Positions 22,121 to 29,192 of a stretch of DNA of 36,031 nt are shown here, piece by piece. Made by a program: the position numbers and the translations under genes. The notes beneath the pieces were generated by a model. That model searched no databases. It saw nothing but the letters and a program-made list of their open reading frames with translations, and had not been told where the DNA came from. The stretch is taken from positions 1-36,031 of the IMG/VR virus record IMGVR_UViG_3300025120_014594; one strand, written 5' to 3'. Position 1 is the first letter of the stretch. The number at the start of each line of letters is the position of its first letter. Source of the stretch: a virus.

Positions 22121-22861
22121 TTAAACCTTCAAGGCCATATCCCATATAACTAACTGCAATCTTGGGCTAAATTTAAAGTTATGTTTCTTACACAACTCAG
22201 CTACCATGGCTGACTTAGCTGTATGCTCTTCTCTACTACCAGCGCAAGGCATTAACCATACATTATCTGGATTAACTAGACCGTTATCAATATATTTTTC
22301 AAATAGTTCCTTTTCATCCGCCTCATTATTAATAACAAACTTAAAGCATTCATTATGACTATTATGATGAGCTATAACATCAGGTTTATATCTACGCTTT
22401 TCAGGGTCACCATTATTACTCATCTTAGGAGATAAAGTAAAATCAGCATTAAAATCATCATACCATCTATCCATGGGTTTGAGAGTACTATTAGATTCAA
22501 AATCTATTTTAGGTATAAATCCAAATCTTTCAACAAACGTATCCATCCATAATAATAATCTTTTTTGCTGCAATAAAGGTTCACCTCCAGTAATTTTCAA
22601 TAATGCCCCCCTCTTTAACTCTTTATCAAAGCCATTTTCTTCATAGAAATCATTAAGCTGATCATATGTATATCGATTTTTAATAGACCATGATACGAAT
22701 GAATCACAACCATGAGGTGAATCTGGAGACGCAAATCCCTGACAAGTTAAATTACACATTGCAAGTCTCATAAAGACTGAAGGCCAACCAATATATTTTC
22801 CCTCACCTTCTACGGTATAAAATACATGATCATCACTTAAAGATAAAATATCGCTACTCAT
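22121..22861 (-). CDS. queE: 7-carboxy-7-deazaguanine synthase QueE
   Basis: This 246-residue radical SAM enzyme has FYTVEGEGKYIGWPSVFMRL followed by the cluster cysteines, then ITGGEPLLQ, the SAM-binding motif, and a TLSPKMS segment. It converts the QueD product carboxy-tetrahydropterin into 7-carboxy-7-deazaguanine, on the path to preQ0. The cluster loop is unusual: after CNLTC there are 11 residues before the next Cys, in place of the common two. The start follows an early promoter six bases away. With FolE2 and QueD here, three of the four preQ0 steps are present; QueC is not seen. Confidence 0.92.
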   Translation of the reverse strand: MSSDILSLSDDHVFYTVEGEGKYIGWPSVFMRLAMCNLTCQGFASPDSPHGCDSFVSWSIKNRYTYDQLNDFYEENGFDKELKRGALLKITGGEPLLQQKRLLLWMDTFVERFGFIPKIDFESNSTLKPMDRWYDDFNADFTLSPKMSNNGDPEKRRYKPDVIAHHNSHNECFKFVINNEADEKELFEKYIDNGLVNPDNVWLMPCAGSREEHTAKSAMVAELCKKHNFKFSPRLQLVIWDMALKV

Positions 22862-22867
22862 ATAACA

Positions 22868-22896
22868 ATTATAATATAGTTCCGTATTATTATCAA
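22868..22896 (-). promoter_or_regulatory. Early-type promoter of queE
   Basis: TTGATA (22891-22896), a 17-base spacer and TATAAT (22868-22873), then six bases to ATG 22861. Confidence 0.65.
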
Positions 22897-22961
22897 CACA
22901 TAGTACTATATTTAATCATTTTTATGATACTTTCTGACTATATTAGCACCCACTAATAATT

Positions 22962-22969
22962 GCTAAATA
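22962..22969 (+). promoter_or_regulatory. Late-type promoter, GCTAAATA
   Basis: GCTAAATA ends seven bases before ATG 22977 of PhoH. Confidence 0.55.
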
Positions 22970-22976
22970 TTTGTAT

Positions 22977-23744
22977 ATGTCGAAAAGAACTACTACTCGT
23001 AAAAGAGTTAAGGCGGTTCGGAGGCAGGCTCCCATAGAGGATATTGCTTTCGAAAAAACGGTTGATAATCCAGCTGATTGGGATTTAGACTTCAAGATAA
23101 AAGAAAACTATCAATTAACACCTACACAGGTAGGTTTAATGAAAAAAATGCTGCAGCAAGATACGCGAATGTGTATGGTTGACGGGCCCGCGGGAACGGC
23201 CAAAACATATATAGCTGTCTTAGCTGCCCTAAAATTATTACAACGCAGGCAAGTTGATAGTATAATTTATATAAGATCTATTGTTGAGAGTGCTTCAAGA
23301 AGTATGGGTGCTTTGCCCGGGGAGTTGGAAGAAAAGTTCGCCCCTTGGTCAATGCCACTTATTGATAAGTTAGAAGAGGTACTCTCAGGCGGTGTTGGTA
23401 ATAATTTAATGTCAAAAGGTTATATTAAGTGTATACCTGTTAATTTTACAAGAGGGTTAACGTTTAAGAATTCCTGTGTTATTATTGACGAAGCGCAAAA
23501 TATGACTACCTCGGAACTAACGACAATTTTAACACGCTTTGGTGTCGATAGTAAATATGTTGTTGTCGGGGATACTTATCAAGCTGATATTGGCGTTAAG
23601 AGTGGGTTTAAAAGAATATGTAAAGCTTTCAGCACACCGGGTTCAGATGAATGGGGGATAGAGACATTTAATTTTACTAGTGATGATATAGTACGTAGTG
23701 AAGTTTTAAGATTTATTGTCGATCGACTCAGTACTATCAAGTAA
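22977..23744 (+). CDS. phoH: PhoH-like P-loop ATPase
   Basis: This protein of about 255 residues is taken from ATG 22977, placed seven bases after a late box; a TTG two codons earlier is less likely. A basic N-terminus (KRTTTRKRVKAVRRQ) precedes Walker A GPAGTAKT, a YIRSIVESASRSMG block, and Walker B VIIDEAQN. These define the PhoH family, widespread in marine phages. It probably acts on RNA or nucleotides under stress, but its precise role in phages is unsettled. Its end overlaps the convergent 89-residue gene by 39 bases. Confidence 0.93.
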   Translation: MSKRTTTRKRVKAVRRQAPIEDIAFEKTVDNPADWDLDFKIKENYQLTPTQVGLMKKMLQQDTRMCMVDGPAGTAKTYIAVLAALKLLQRRQVDSIIYIRSIVESASRSMGALPGELEEKFAPWSMPLIDKLEEVLSGGVGNNLMSKGYIKCIPVNFTRGLTFKNSCVIIDEAQNMTTSELTTILTRFGVDSKYVVVGDTYQADIGVKSGFKRICKAFSTPGSDEWGIETFNFTSDDIVRSEVLRFIVDRLSTIK

Positions 23745-23975
23745 CTCTCTCATAGCCTGTTCAATGTTAACAGGTTGTATGTCGTTATTGGTAGGTGGTC
23801 TAATCTGCGGGGTTGCTTCCTTAGGTAATGCATCTTGCATTTTTGCAAATACATCTTGCTCGAGCTTTACCTGACTTGGATCTCTTTCACGAGAAGAGGG
23901 CATGCCACCTGACATACCCCCGTTTCCAATTGAACCTTTATTAATATTATTCTGGTATATATCCCCTAAATCCAT
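23706..23975 (-). CDS. Small protein of unknown function downstream of QueD
   Basis: This 89-residue protein is Gly/Met/Ser-rich in the middle (GSIGNGGMSGGMPSSRERD) and acidic at the end (MRELLDSTES). It looks partly disordered. The ATG overlaps the stop of QueD (TAATG), so it is coupled to it, and its last 39 bases overlap PhoH from the other strand. The coupling is the main support. I recognise no family. Confidence 0.55.
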   Translation of the reverse strand: MDLGDIYQNNINKGSIGNGGMSGGMPSSRERDPSQVKLEQDVFAKMQDALPKEATPQIRPPTNNDIQPVNIEQAMRELLDSTESIDNKS

Positions 23976-24637
23976 TATGAGTTACCCCAAGAGGTACCAG
24001 CGAATGGGTCTGAAAAAGAATTACTAGTTTTCTTCGCGTATAGCGGAGTAGGTATTTGACCCATATCATTTACCACCGTCTCATTCTTTACTTCATCATT
24101 TTCGATAGCGGATGCCTCAATTTCTTCTTCTTTTAAATCAAATAAACTTTGTTGGGAATCGTCAACTGGTATATGTCCTTCGTCTTTAATAGTATTTACT
24201 AATTCTTCATATATAGCACTATTACCTTCATGCTCCCATACTTCTACCTTAATAACTCTTACACGATTATTAGTTTGTTCCAGAACAAGCTTATTTGCAT
24301 TTTCGTATACCCATTCAGCTGTTCTTTCAATACCAACACCTTTATCAGCAATACGTAAATCAACCATACCCTTATCAGACATTAACTTAAATGTATCTAA
24401 CTCTGGATCATCAGCAGCTACTACAGTCGTATGATCATATTGCTTCTCGAGAAGATTTTTAATCTCTTTACAGCCTCCAAAATCATAGATCCAATTCTTA
24501 TGATCTAATTCATCTGCTGTAAACCATAACTTACATTGTAAACGATAACCATGAATTAACTTGCAATGACTATCTGCTCTCCACTGACGAAAGGCTGTAC
24601 TACCCATCGGTATAATTTTTGTTGATACATATCTCAT
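23975..24637 (-). CDS. queD: QueD-like 6-carboxytetrahydropterin synthase with altered zinc site
   Basis: This 220-residue protein has the QueD fold signature SHCKLIHGYRLQCKLWF, YDHTTVVAADDPELDTF and KVEVWEHEGNSAIYEE. It would turn dihydroneopterin triphosphate into carboxy-tetrahydropterin. The zinc triad is not standard: the catalytic Cys is kept (SHC), the first His of the HGH pair is kept, but the second is Tyr (HGY), and the earlier N-terminal His is absent (FRQWR in its place). A C-terminal extension of about 70 residues, acidic and then Pro/Ser-rich, has no match I know. An early promoter stands six bases before ATG 24637. Confidence 0.85.
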   Translation of the reverse strand: MRYVSTKIIPMGSTAFRQWRADSHCKLIHGYRLQCKLWFTADELDHKNWIYDFGGCKEIKNLLEKQYDHTTVVAADDPELDTFKLMSDKGMVDLRIADKGVGIERTAEWVYENANKLVLEQTNNRVRVIKVEVWEHEGNSAIYEELVNTIKDEGHIPVDDSQQSLFDLKEEEIEASAIENDEVKNETVVNDMGQIPTPLYAKKTSNSFSDPFAGTSWGNS

Positions 24638-24643
24638 ACTATT

Positions 24644-24671
24644 ATTATAACATATAGTTAACTATTTTCAA
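24644..24671 (-). promoter_or_regulatory. Early-type promoter of queD
   Basis: TTGAAA (24666-24671), a 16-base spacer and TATAAT (24644-24649), then six bases to ATG 24637. An inverted repeat covers its -35 region. Confidence 0.7.
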
Positions 24672-24681
24672 CTTAATAGTT
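24660..24681. repeat. Inverted repeat over the queD -35 region
   Basis: AACTATT (24660-24666) and AATAGTT (24675-24681) are perfect inverted arms with eight bases between them, covering the -35 hexamer. This is a possible operator; alternatively it is chance in AT-rich sequence. Confidence 0.35.
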
Positions 24682-24757
24682 GATTTTTATTTTCACTATA
24701 TTAAAATATCTTTAGATAGAAGGGAAGAGGTAATCATCAACGCGTTTTTTGTTCCGG

Positions 24758-26230
24758 TTATGCTTTTTGTACCGGTGATGGATCTGCGAATGCATCAGCT
24801 TCTTTAATTTCTTCCGGTGTTGCTGCAGTACCCTTTTTATAATTAATCAAAAACTGTTTTGTGGTTGGTAAGTCCTGCAGTATTTCAAATTTCATATAGC
24901 CAGACTTTTCATCAGGTCTCATAAGAATATTCTTACCGTCAGATAACGGCTTGACATCCGATTTGTTAATAGGGTATTGACCTTCGCTATATTTAACACC
25001 CATTAATTGTTTGTTATCACTGCTTAATGTGTATAACTTCTCTTGACCGGTCCATTGAAAATTAACCCCTTCAGTTGTTATTTCGTTTATAGGCTGATTA
25101 CTTTCATCATACGCATATATTATACCACTATTACCTTCAGCAGTTTTAAACTCATTATCTTTAGATTGCAACAAGTATGTAAGGTATTTTATGTCACGAT
25201 CCTTAAGGATATCAATAATATCCGTACTAATAGGTTTAAGAGTAAATTGTACACCCTTTTCACCGAAACTAGTCCTACCAGCTAATTCAAAAATAGCATT
25301 TTCAACAGTTAATTGCGCAACAGGGCCAGTTGGTTTTTCATCTTCAGTACCTGCCGGTTCATCATTATCAGTATCACCCGGCTCATCAAACTTAATACGG
25401 TCCCCTGGGTATATATCAACCAACCCCCTAACAATTTCTTCTGCCTGCTCTTCGCTTAAGCTTGCAATCCATTCCGGCTTAGTAGTATCTTCGAAGTTAA
25501 ATTCTTCTTCTTGTTCTTTTGCGGTATCAACAGCAGATAAACCTTCTTCTGTATCATGGCCTTCGTATGTAAAGGGTATATCTGGATATAATTCTTTAAT
25601 TGCCTTTAAAAAAGCAGGTACACCTTTACTAATCCATACAACCCGTCGATCGACTTGAGATTTGCCTGTTTCTGGATCCTTGAGCTTAAATTCTGTTTGT
25701 ATATCTAAAGCGCTCTTTAAAACTTCCCATACTTGGGCATTTTTTGAAGCTTTACCAATTGATTTAAACTTACCCTTTTCATCTGTATTTGTATGCATTG
25801 CTGCCATAGCTTCATTTATTGTAGATAAAAATACCTTATTAAATGATTCATTAGATTCTACTGCCGGTGTCTCTTCTACATCCTGCCCATATGCATTTAT
25901 TTTTTTAACAATATCATCACCTAGTTTTATTTTATTAAAGTTAGACTTACCGAACGAACCAACCTTACTAGTACTGCTATCCAACTGCTTATCTAATATA
26001 CCCTGTAAGACGCTATTAATATCCCACTTACCTCTTGCAACCTCAGCACCTTTTTGAATAAAGTTGGCAGATTTTTGTGCAACGCTAGCGACCTTGTTTA
26101 AAAAACCGCCCTTCTTAACTGCACCTGCAGGTTGACTAGCTGTTAAACCTTTGCCAGTTTCAATTTTACCTGCTGCAGGACCTTGCCCCGTGGGTATAGC
26201 TTCATTGATGGTTTTAAGAAAATTTCCCAT
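24758..26230 (-). CDS. Large late head-type protein with repeated TINEA cleavage-like sites
   Basis: This 490-residue protein begins MGNFLKTINEAIPTGQGP. The block FLKTINEA (residues 4-11) recurs as FLSTINEA (residues 134-141). Ile-Asn-Glu followed by Ala fits the T4 prohead protease rule, so two cuts are possible, after Glu10 and Glu140. The middle has Lys/Gln-rich stretches, then an acidic Pro/Glu linker (GDTDNDEPAGTEDE), then a beta-rich C-terminal half. It is probably an internal or scaffold-associated head protein. A late box stands 10 bases before its ATG. I know no family name. Confidence 0.7.
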   Translation of the reverse strand: MGNFLKTINEAIPTGQGPAAGKIETGKGLTASQPAGAVKKGGFLNKVASVAQKSANFIQKGAEVARGKWDINSVLQGILDKQLDSSTSKVGSFGKSNFNKIKLGDDIVKKINAYGQDVEETPAVESNESFNKVFLSTINEAMAAMHTNTDEKGKFKSIGKASKNAQVWEVLKSALDIQTEFKLKDPETGKSQVDRRVVWISKGVPAFLKAIKELYPDIPFTYEGHDTEEGLSAVDTAKEQEEEFNFEDTTKPEWIASLSEEQAEEIVRGLVDIYPGDRIKFDEPGDTDNDEPAGTEDEKPTGPVAQLTVENAIFELAGRTSFGEKGVQFTLKPISTDIIDILKDRDIKYLTYLLQSKDNEFKTAEGNSGIIYAYDESNQPINEITTEGVNFQWTGQEKLYTLSSDNKQLMGVKYSEGQYPINKSDVKPLSDGKNILMRPDEKSGYMKFEILQDLPTTKQFLINYKKGTAATPEEIKEADAFADPSPVQKA

Positions 26231-26240
26231 ATTATACTAT

Positions 26241-26248
26241 TATTTATT
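26241..26248 (-). promoter_or_regulatory. T4-type late promoter, AATAAATA
   Basis: AATAAATA ends ten bases before ATG 26230 of the large head-type gene. It overlaps the -35 of the divergent folE2 promoter. Confidence 0.55.
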
Positions 26249-26274
26249 GATTAATGTAGAGTATACTATATAAT
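26247..26274 (+). promoter_or_regulatory. Early-type promoter of folE2
   Basis: TTGATT (26247-26252), a 16-base spacer and TATAAT (26269-26274), then six bases to ATG 26281. Confidence 0.65.
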
Positions 26275-26280
26275 AAGTGT

Positions 26281-27333
26281 ATGTCAGATAAAGATAATAA
26301 TTATGAATGGTTAGGTGATGATATAAGTGAAAGTGAGCTTACCGGTGAGAAAGATCTTATTGCAAAAGAGATAATGGGTGAAGAGTATAGTAAGAGCTAT
26401 TTTCCTCCTATTAGAGTATATGATGAAAAGGTTAAAGCTGATAGAAAGTATATTTCATCATTACCTGATTTACAGAACGGGCCATCTAGTTTAATTCAAG
26501 GTGCCGCAGTACCTATTCAACAAGTAGGTATACATAATTTTAAGTTACCTCTTACATATAAGAAGAGAGATGGTAAAACTATTAATCTCGAAACTAGTGT
26601 AACCGGTAGTGTTAGCCTAGAGGCCCATAAGAAGGGTATTAATATGTCTCGTATTATGAGAAGTTTTTATGATCATAAGGATGATCTATTTAGTATTGAT
26701 AATATTAAAGATGTACTAGAATCATATAGAGAAAATCTAAAGGTATTTGACTCGAGAATTATGCTTAAGATTTCATACCCTATTAAGCAAACTAGCTTAC
26801 GTAGTGGTTTAGAAGGCTATCAATATTATGATGTAGTATTTGAAGGCGATCTTACTAAAGATGGTGAATTTAAGAAGTATATTCACTTTGATTTTGTATA
26901 CTCATCTGCATGTCCTTGTAGTTTTGAATTAAGTGAGCATGCTGAAAAGTATCGTAATCGTGCTACTGTACCTCATAGTCAACGTAGTGTTGCAAGAGTT
27001 AGTGTTAAGTTTGATGATATGCTTTGGGTAGAAGATATACAAGAATTATGTTTATCTGCTTTACAAACTGAGACTCAAGTTATGGTTAAGAGAGAAGATG
27101 AGCAAGCGTTTGCTGAACTTAACGGTTCTAATCTAAAGTTTGTTGAAGATGCGGTACGTTTAATGTATGAAAAGCTTAGTAGTGAGTCTCGTATTAAGGA
27201 CTTTAAGATTGTAGCTTCTCATAATGAGAGTCTTCATAGTCATAATGCCATATCAGTTATAGTTAAAGGAGTTGAAGGAGGCTTCTCCGCTGGAGTAGCG
27301 AGAGACGTATTCGAGTCAACTGGATTACGGTAA
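26281..27333 (+). CDS. folE2: GTP cyclohydrolase FolE2 (type IB)
   Basis: This 350-residue protein has the COG1469 order: QVGIHNFKLPLTYKKRDGK, KGINMSRIM, SACPCSFEL, VPHSQRSVARV, MVKREDEQAF and a late ESLHSHNAISV. The active-site Cys-Pro-Cys, the His of HSQRS, the Glu of REDE and the last His are all present. It converts GTP to dihydroneopterin triphosphate, the first step to preQ0. It lies near queD and queE and has the same kind of early promoter. An N-terminal acidic extension of about 75 residues precedes the conserved part. Confidence 0.9.
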   Translation: MSDKDNNYEWLGDDISESELTGEKDLIAKEIMGEEYSKSYFPPIRVYDEKVKADRKYISSLPDLQNGPSSLIQGAAVPIQQVGIHNFKLPLTYKKRDGKTINLETSVTGSVSLEAHKKGINMSRIMRSFYDHKDDLFSIDNIKDVLESYRENLKVFDSRIMLKISYPIKQTSLRSGLEGYQYYDVVFEGDLTKDGEFKKYIHFDFVYSSACPCSFELSEHAEKYRNRATVPHSQRSVARVSVKFDDMLWVEDIQELCLSALQTETQVMVKREDEQAFAELNGSNLKFVEDAVRLMYEKLSSESRIKDFKIVASHNESLHSHNAISVIVKGVEGGFSAGVARDVFESTGLR

Positions 27334-27336
27334 CGT

Positions 27337-27573
27337 ATGAAAATTGTACTTTATTCTTATATACAATTGCTTTTATTAAGCATGAATACATACAATATTG
27401 CTACCGGTAGAATATTGAGTAGTATAATATTTTCTTTCCTCATCGGTATTGTTTGGTGCTACAGCGTTACAGGGGTTGCAAACGGTACGCTTAAAGAAAA
27501 ACTTCAGTACAGTATTGGCTGCAGCTTAGGATGCGGTACCGGTGTGATTATATCCAGTACATTCTTTGGGTGA
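27337..27573 (+). CDS. Small two-span membrane protein after FolE2
   Basis: This 78-residue protein has two hydrophobic segments (about residues 3-18 and 27-45) and a Gly/Cys-rich C-terminal run (GCSLGCGTGVIISS). It starts three bases after the folE2 stop, so it is co-transcribed. No function was recognised; the arrangement resembles small phage membrane proteins of unknown role. It does not look like a transporter by size. Confidence 0.6.
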   Translation: MKIVLYSYIQLLLLSMNTYNIATGRILSSIIFSFLIGIVWCYSVTGVANGTLKEKLQYSIGCSLGCGTGVIISSTFFG

Positions 27574-27583
27574 ACTAGATATA

Positions 27584-28024
27584 TTAATCTAAGTTACCCT
27601 CAGCGCTGACGTCAATTATACCGCCGAGTTGTTCGATAAAATCTTTGCCTACCAATATCTTATAATCGTTATCTTCTCTATCTCCGATTGAGAATTTAGT
27701 TTTAGGGTAAGTTTCGTCACCGATTTCAATATCAAATTCTACAACCGGTCTCTCTTCGATGTTACCTGAGCCGATATTAATATCTATAAACTCGACTACC
27801 TGCATACTTAAACTCTTATTATCTATAGTTTCAAAAGTTACATGAGACTTACCTTCGTGATCACCAGGTTCACCACTATATTGTAAATTTATACCATGTA
27901 AGACATTATAAGCCCCATTGCCGCTATCAACTTTAGCTTCAATGGGACCTAATTCTTTAAACGTTATAGTTTCTATTAAACCGAGAGGTTTATTAGACTC
28001 AAAGAATTTTTTAAAGGTAATCAC
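27584..28024 (-). CDS. Retropepsin-like (RimB/Zn_protease family) protein with capsid-targeting-like N-terminus
   Basis: This 146-residue protein starts at GTG 28024, since the ATG two bases earlier is out of frame. Residues 1-9, MITFKKFFE, resemble a capsid-targeting leader. The core has AKVDSGNGAYNVLHG, the D-S/T-G active-site loop of the retropepsin-like family (PF05618), and IEERPVVEFDIEIG, SIGDREDNDYKILVG as in that family. It may be an aspartyl protease acting on a packaged protein. It overlaps the Hc1-like gene's late region and has its own late box five bases away. Confidence 0.75.
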   Translation of the reverse strand: MITFKKFFESNKPLGLIETITFKELGPIEAKVDSGNGAYNVLHGINLQYSGEPGDHEGKSHVTFETIDNKSLSMQVVEFIDINIGSGNIEERPVVEFDIEIGDETYPKTKFSIGDREDNDYKILVGKDFIEQLGGIIDVSAEGNLD

Positions 28025-28029
28025 ATTAT

Positions 28030-28037
28030 TATTTATG
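28030..28037 (-). promoter_or_regulatory. T4-type late promoter, CATAAATA
   Basis: CATAAATA ends five bases before the GTG start at 28024 and overlaps the Hc1-like gene's stop. Confidence 0.6.
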
Positions 28038-28227
28038 CTCCCCCACTGTTCTTAATCTCTTGAATTTGCTTTCTTATATCTTTACAGAGTTTAGAGATTT
28101 CCAACAATGCTTTCCGTGCACGAGTGGCAGCGGACTTATTACCCTTTTCGAGGAAATTTTCCACGTCGGTAGAAAAATGTCCATGATTTTCAGCTAGTTT
28201 TTCAATGTTTAATTTAATATCTTCCAT
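28033..28227 (-). CDS. Histone H1-like Hc1-type DNA-binding protein
   Basis: This 64-residue protein starts at ATG 28227, placed eight bases after a late box; a longer in-frame start is poor. The stretch GNKSAATRARKALLEISKL matches the Hc1 (PF07432) signature of small bacterial and chlamydial H1-like proteins, with the basic K/R positions kept, followed by KDIRKQIQEIK. Hc1 proteins bind and condense DNA. Late timing suggests DNA condensation in or for the capsid. It precedes the retropepsin-like gene. Confidence 0.75.
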   Translation of the reverse strand: MEDIKLNIEKLAENHGHFSTDVENFLEKGNKSAATRARKALLEISKLCKDIRKQIQEIKNSGGA

Positions 28228-28235
28228 AAGAATTA

Positions 28236-28243
28236 TATTTATA
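28236..28243 (-). promoter_or_regulatory. T4-type late promoter, TATAAATA
   Basis: A perfect TATAAATA, eight bases before ATG 28227. Confidence 0.65.
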
Positions 28244-28269
28244 AGCCCTATATTCGATAGCAAGTTACC

Positions 28270-28297
28270 TTGAAAATCAAATATAATATATTAAAAT
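28270..28297 (+). promoter_or_regulatory. Early-type promoter of the first radical SAM gene
   Basis: TTGAAA (28270-28275), a 16-base spacer and TAAAAT (28292-28297). The ATG at 28302 is four bases away and the in-frame ATG at 28305 seven bases, so 28305 may be the true start. Confidence 0.45.
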
Positions 28298-28301
28298 ATA
28301 T

Positions 28302-29192
28302 ATGATGGATAATAAACCAACTAACGAGTTTATTGAGTTTCGTAAAAATATTTTTGATACCTTTGTAATAGAGGAAGATAATATTATGTCTGCGTTACAG
28401 ATTATTGATGTTAATGTAACTGAAATATGTACACGTAAGTGTGTTTTTTGTCCTAGAGTTGATAAGAACATATATCCTAATAGGAACCTGCATATGTCGT
28501 TAGAAACGTGTGAAAAACTAGCTAATGATCTAGCTGAATTTGAATATAAGAACCAAGTCGTATTTGCAGGGTTTAGTGAACCACTAGCGAATAAAAAAAT
28601 ATTCGATATTGTAAAGACTTTTAGAGATAAGCTACAATATAATAATAATATTTCTATTACTACTAATGGTGACTTATTAAAAGATGATACTCTCAAGAAA
28701 TTATTTGATAACGGTCTTAATCTGCTTAAGATGAGCTTGTATGACGGCCCGGAGCAGGAAGAAAGATTCTTAGAACAATTTGAGCGATGCAATGTAACCC
28801 CTGATCAATATGTTATTAAGAGATTCTGGTACGGTCCAGAAGAAGAGTATGGTATGTCGGGTATTAGTAACCGGGTCGGAATGATGAAATTGAACGATAG
28901 AGAGGTGCCAATCAGACCTTGTTATATGTCTTTTAATTCATCTTTTATAGACTGGAACGGAGACGTTCTATTATGTACACATAACTGGAGAAAGGATATA
29001 AAGTTCGGGAATATACATAAAAATAGTCTCAAAGATATATGGCTATCAGAAGCAGCTAAAACAATGAGACAACACCATATACTAAACGGTAGAAAAGGTA
29101 AATCTCCCTGTACTGATTGTGAAGTACACGGTCAAGTATACGGTGCAGATTCATTTAAACTATTTAAAGATTATTATGGAAAAGAAGATTAA
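28302..29192 (+). CDS. Radical SAM-SPASM protein A
   Basis: This 296-residue protein has the cluster motif CTRKCVFC at about residues 45-52 and a C-terminal SPASM-like region with CYMSFNSSFIDWNGDVLLC and CTDCEVHG, likely binding extra iron-sulphur clusters. Such enzymes modify peptides, sugars or lipids by radical chemistry. It is a paralogue of the minus-strand protein at 30812 (the same blocks in the same order). Its neighbours are a GT8-like enzyme overlapping its end and other glycan genes. The substrate is unknown. Confidence 0.85.
   Translation: MMDNKPTNEFIEFRKNIFDTFVIEEDNIMSALQIIDVNVTEICTRKCVFCPRVDKNIYPNRNLHMSLETCEKLANDLAEFEYKNQVVFAGFSEPLANKKIFDIVKTFRDKLQYNNNISITTNGDLLKDDTLKKLFDNGLNLLKMSLYDGPEQEERFLEQFERCNVTPDQYVIKRFWYGPEEEYGMSGISNRVGMMKLNDREVPIRPCYMSFNSSFIDWNGDVLLCTHNWRKDIKFGNIHKNSLKDIWLSEAAKTMRQHHILNGRKGKSPCTDCEVHGQVYGADSFKLFKDYYGKED

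Noticed and set aside
24740-24775. CCGGT/ACCGG pairing after the large head-type gene as a terminator
   Set aside because: Only five base pairs with no T-run on either strand in the expected place.
25043-26057. Plus-strand frames opposite the large head-type gene
   Set aside because: The overlapping frames are shadows; the minus-strand gene has a start, a late promoter and a clear composition.
28277-28792. Minus-strand frame opposite the radical SAM gene
   Set aside because: Hydrophobic and Ser/Leu-rich shadow of a clearly coding plus-strand gene, with no promoter or ribosome-binding site.
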